This document shows, piece after piece, positions 4,889 through 5,794 of a stretch of 5,794 nucleotides of DNA. Numbering within the stretch: the stretch's first letter is position 1; every line of letters begins with the position of its first letter. A program made the position numbers and the translations under genes. A model generated the notes under the pieces. It searched no databases and was not told the origin of the DNA. It saw only the letters and a list, made by a program, of their open reading frames with translations. Source of the stretch: Candidatus Acetothermia bacterium (GTDB taxonomy: Bacteria; Bipolaricaulota; Bipolaricaulia; UBA7950; UBA9294); assembly GCA_003650505.1 (NCBI GenBank), contig QMQL01000061.1, positions 1 through 5,794 on the forward strand, read 5' to 3'.

Positions 4889-5794
4889 ATGAAGATACGT
4901 GCAGAAATCGAGGACCGCATCCTCGCAGGCCCCTTCCCGCCGGGGTTTCCAAGGACCGCTGTGTTCCCCGACTATGAGGGATTCGGCATCACCGCTATCC
5001 CGTCCTTAATCGAACGGATCCTCGGCCTCGCCGAGGAAGGAGGCCCCCTCGACGAGGCGATCGGCCCGCTCGAATCCGAGCGTGTGATCCTCCTCATCCT
5101 CGACGGGCTCGGCTACCGTAAGTTATCGGAGCTGTTCGCCGGCGACCATGATCTCGCCCTGAAAGAACTGGGGGAGAGGGGGAGCTTCATCCCGATCACC
5201 TCGGTCTTCCCAGCGACGACCGCCGCGGCGCTGACCACTTACAGCACCGGCCTCCCCCCGGCCGGCCACGGGATCATCGGCTACCGGCTCTATCTCCGCG
5301 AGACGGGGGCGATCACCAACATGATCCACCTCTCCCTCGTCGGAACGGGGAACGACGACACGGCGATCGCAGCCGGCCTCGACCCCGATAAGCTGCTCCG
5401 GCAACCGACCCTCTACGAGAGGCTCGGCTCCCGCGGTGTGGCCACCCACACCCTCCTCCCCCGTCAGATATCGAAGAGCGGCCTATCGAAGATCTTCTAT
5501 CGGGGATCGACAGCGATCCATCCGACCATCAGCTTCCCCGACATGCTCGTCACCGCTCGGGGAATCCTTGCGCGCGCCGGTGGACCGACGTTCCTTACCC
5601 TGTACTGGCCGAGCCTCGACGGGGTGGCGCACGCACGCGGACCGGATAGCGATGCTTACCTCGCCGAGGTGCTGAGCATCGATGGTGCCATCCGCCGCGA
5701 GCTCGTCGGCCGTATCGAGCGGACCCTCATCGTCGTCTCCTCGGATCACGGGTTCGTCCCGATGGAAAAGTCCGATTATTTGAGCCTCTCCTCC
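4889..5794 (+). CDS. Alkaline-phosphatase-superfamily phosphodiesterase / nucleotide pyrophosphatase (C-terminus cut)
   Basis: The first 302 residues of a type I phosphodiesterase/nucleotide pyrophosphatase-like hydrolase, a two-metal enzyme that cleaves phosphate mono- or diesters. LILDGLG (69-75) supplies metal ligand Asp72. SVFPATTAAALTTYSTGL (105-122) holds the nucleophile, most likely Thr111 by its spacing to the TGL, with Thr110 as the alternative. YWPSLDGVAHARGP (239-252) gives Asp244 and His248, and SSDHG (284-288) gives Asp286 and His287. Further C-terminal ligands lie outside the window. No signal peptide is visible, which suggests a cytosolic enzyme; the substrate is unknown. Two starts compete: ATG at 4889, with no ribosome binding site but a TATAAT just upstream, and GTG at 4961, with AAGGA 5 nt before it and close to where the conserved domain begins (VFPDYEGFG). 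I keep the ATG because codons 1-24 look coding. It is separated from the ribbon-helix-helix gene by a terminator and about 320 nt. Confidence 0.88.
   Translation, partial: MKIRAEIEDRILAGPFPPGFPRTAVFPDYEGFGITAIPSLIERILGLAEEGGPLDEAIGPLESERVILLILDGLGYRKLSELFAGDHDLALKELGERGSFIPITSVFPATTAAALTTYSTGLPPAGHGIIGYRLYLRETGAITNMIHLSLVGTGNDDTAIAAGLDPDKLLRQPTLYERLGSRGVATHTLLPRQISKSGLSKIFYRGSTAIHPTISFPDMLVTARGILARAGGPTFLTLYWPSLDGVAHARGPDSDAYLAEVLSIDGAIRRELVGRIERTLIVVSSDHGFVPMEKSDYLSLSS

Noticed and set aside
4638..4892. Plus-strand frame starting MRIILAGAAF as a small gene
   Set aside because: The start looks natural but the rest is rich in Arg and Pro with no domain, and the frame runs through the phosphodiesterase promoter and start.
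5123..5749. Minus-strand frames opposite the phosphodiesterase
   Set aside because: Antisense shadows of a gene with all expected metal-binding motifs.

Overview
The window is high-GC bacterial DNA with ordinary bacterial gene structure: Shine-Dalgarno sites, GTG starts, short intergenic gaps and a Rho-independent terminator. Codons ending in G or C are preferred, and isoleucine is nearly always ATC. No gene here names a phylum. The gene families are compatible with an uncultured or thermophilic bacterial lineage, but that is a guess.

Layout. Positions 1-4119 hold four genes on the minus strand, read from right to left. They are a lipoprotein with a PKD domain and a beta-propeller (3017-4087), a YtcJ-like amidohydrolase (1445-2965), a GT4 glycosyltransferase (306-1454), and the N-terminal 89 codons of 6-phosphofructokinase (1-267, cut by the window edge). 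The gaps are 51 nt, a 10-nt overlap and 38 nt, with no terminator visible between genes, so they probably form one operon. It would be driven by an extended -10 promoter at 4114-4122.

Positions 4088-4335 are an AT-rich divergent control region. It contains two palindromes that share GGATTA/TAATCC half-sites and three GWCATCT direct repeats. To its right, a 57-residue ribbon-helix-helix protein (4336-4509, plus strand) has its own ribosome binding site and a strong terminator (4532-4568), so it looks like a single-gene regulator unit.

Positions 4570-4888 contain no gene I can defend. They hold several inverted repeats and short codon-like stretches on the minus strand. From 4889 to the right edge runs a plus-strand alkaline-phosphatase-superfamily phosphodiesterase (partial). 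It is preceded by a perfect TATAAT that lies so close to the first ATG that the mRNA may be leaderless.

How the parts may work together: the operon mixes central carbon metabolism (pfkA), probable cell-envelope glycosylation (GT4), hydrolysis of an unknown amide-type substrate (amidohydrolase) and an envelope-anchored lipoprotein. No single pathway links them from sequence alone. The small ribbon-helix-helix protein is the natural candidate regulator of the divergent region. I saw no CRISPR array, insertion sequence, tRNA or rRNA. The regulatory proposals are inferences from sequence.
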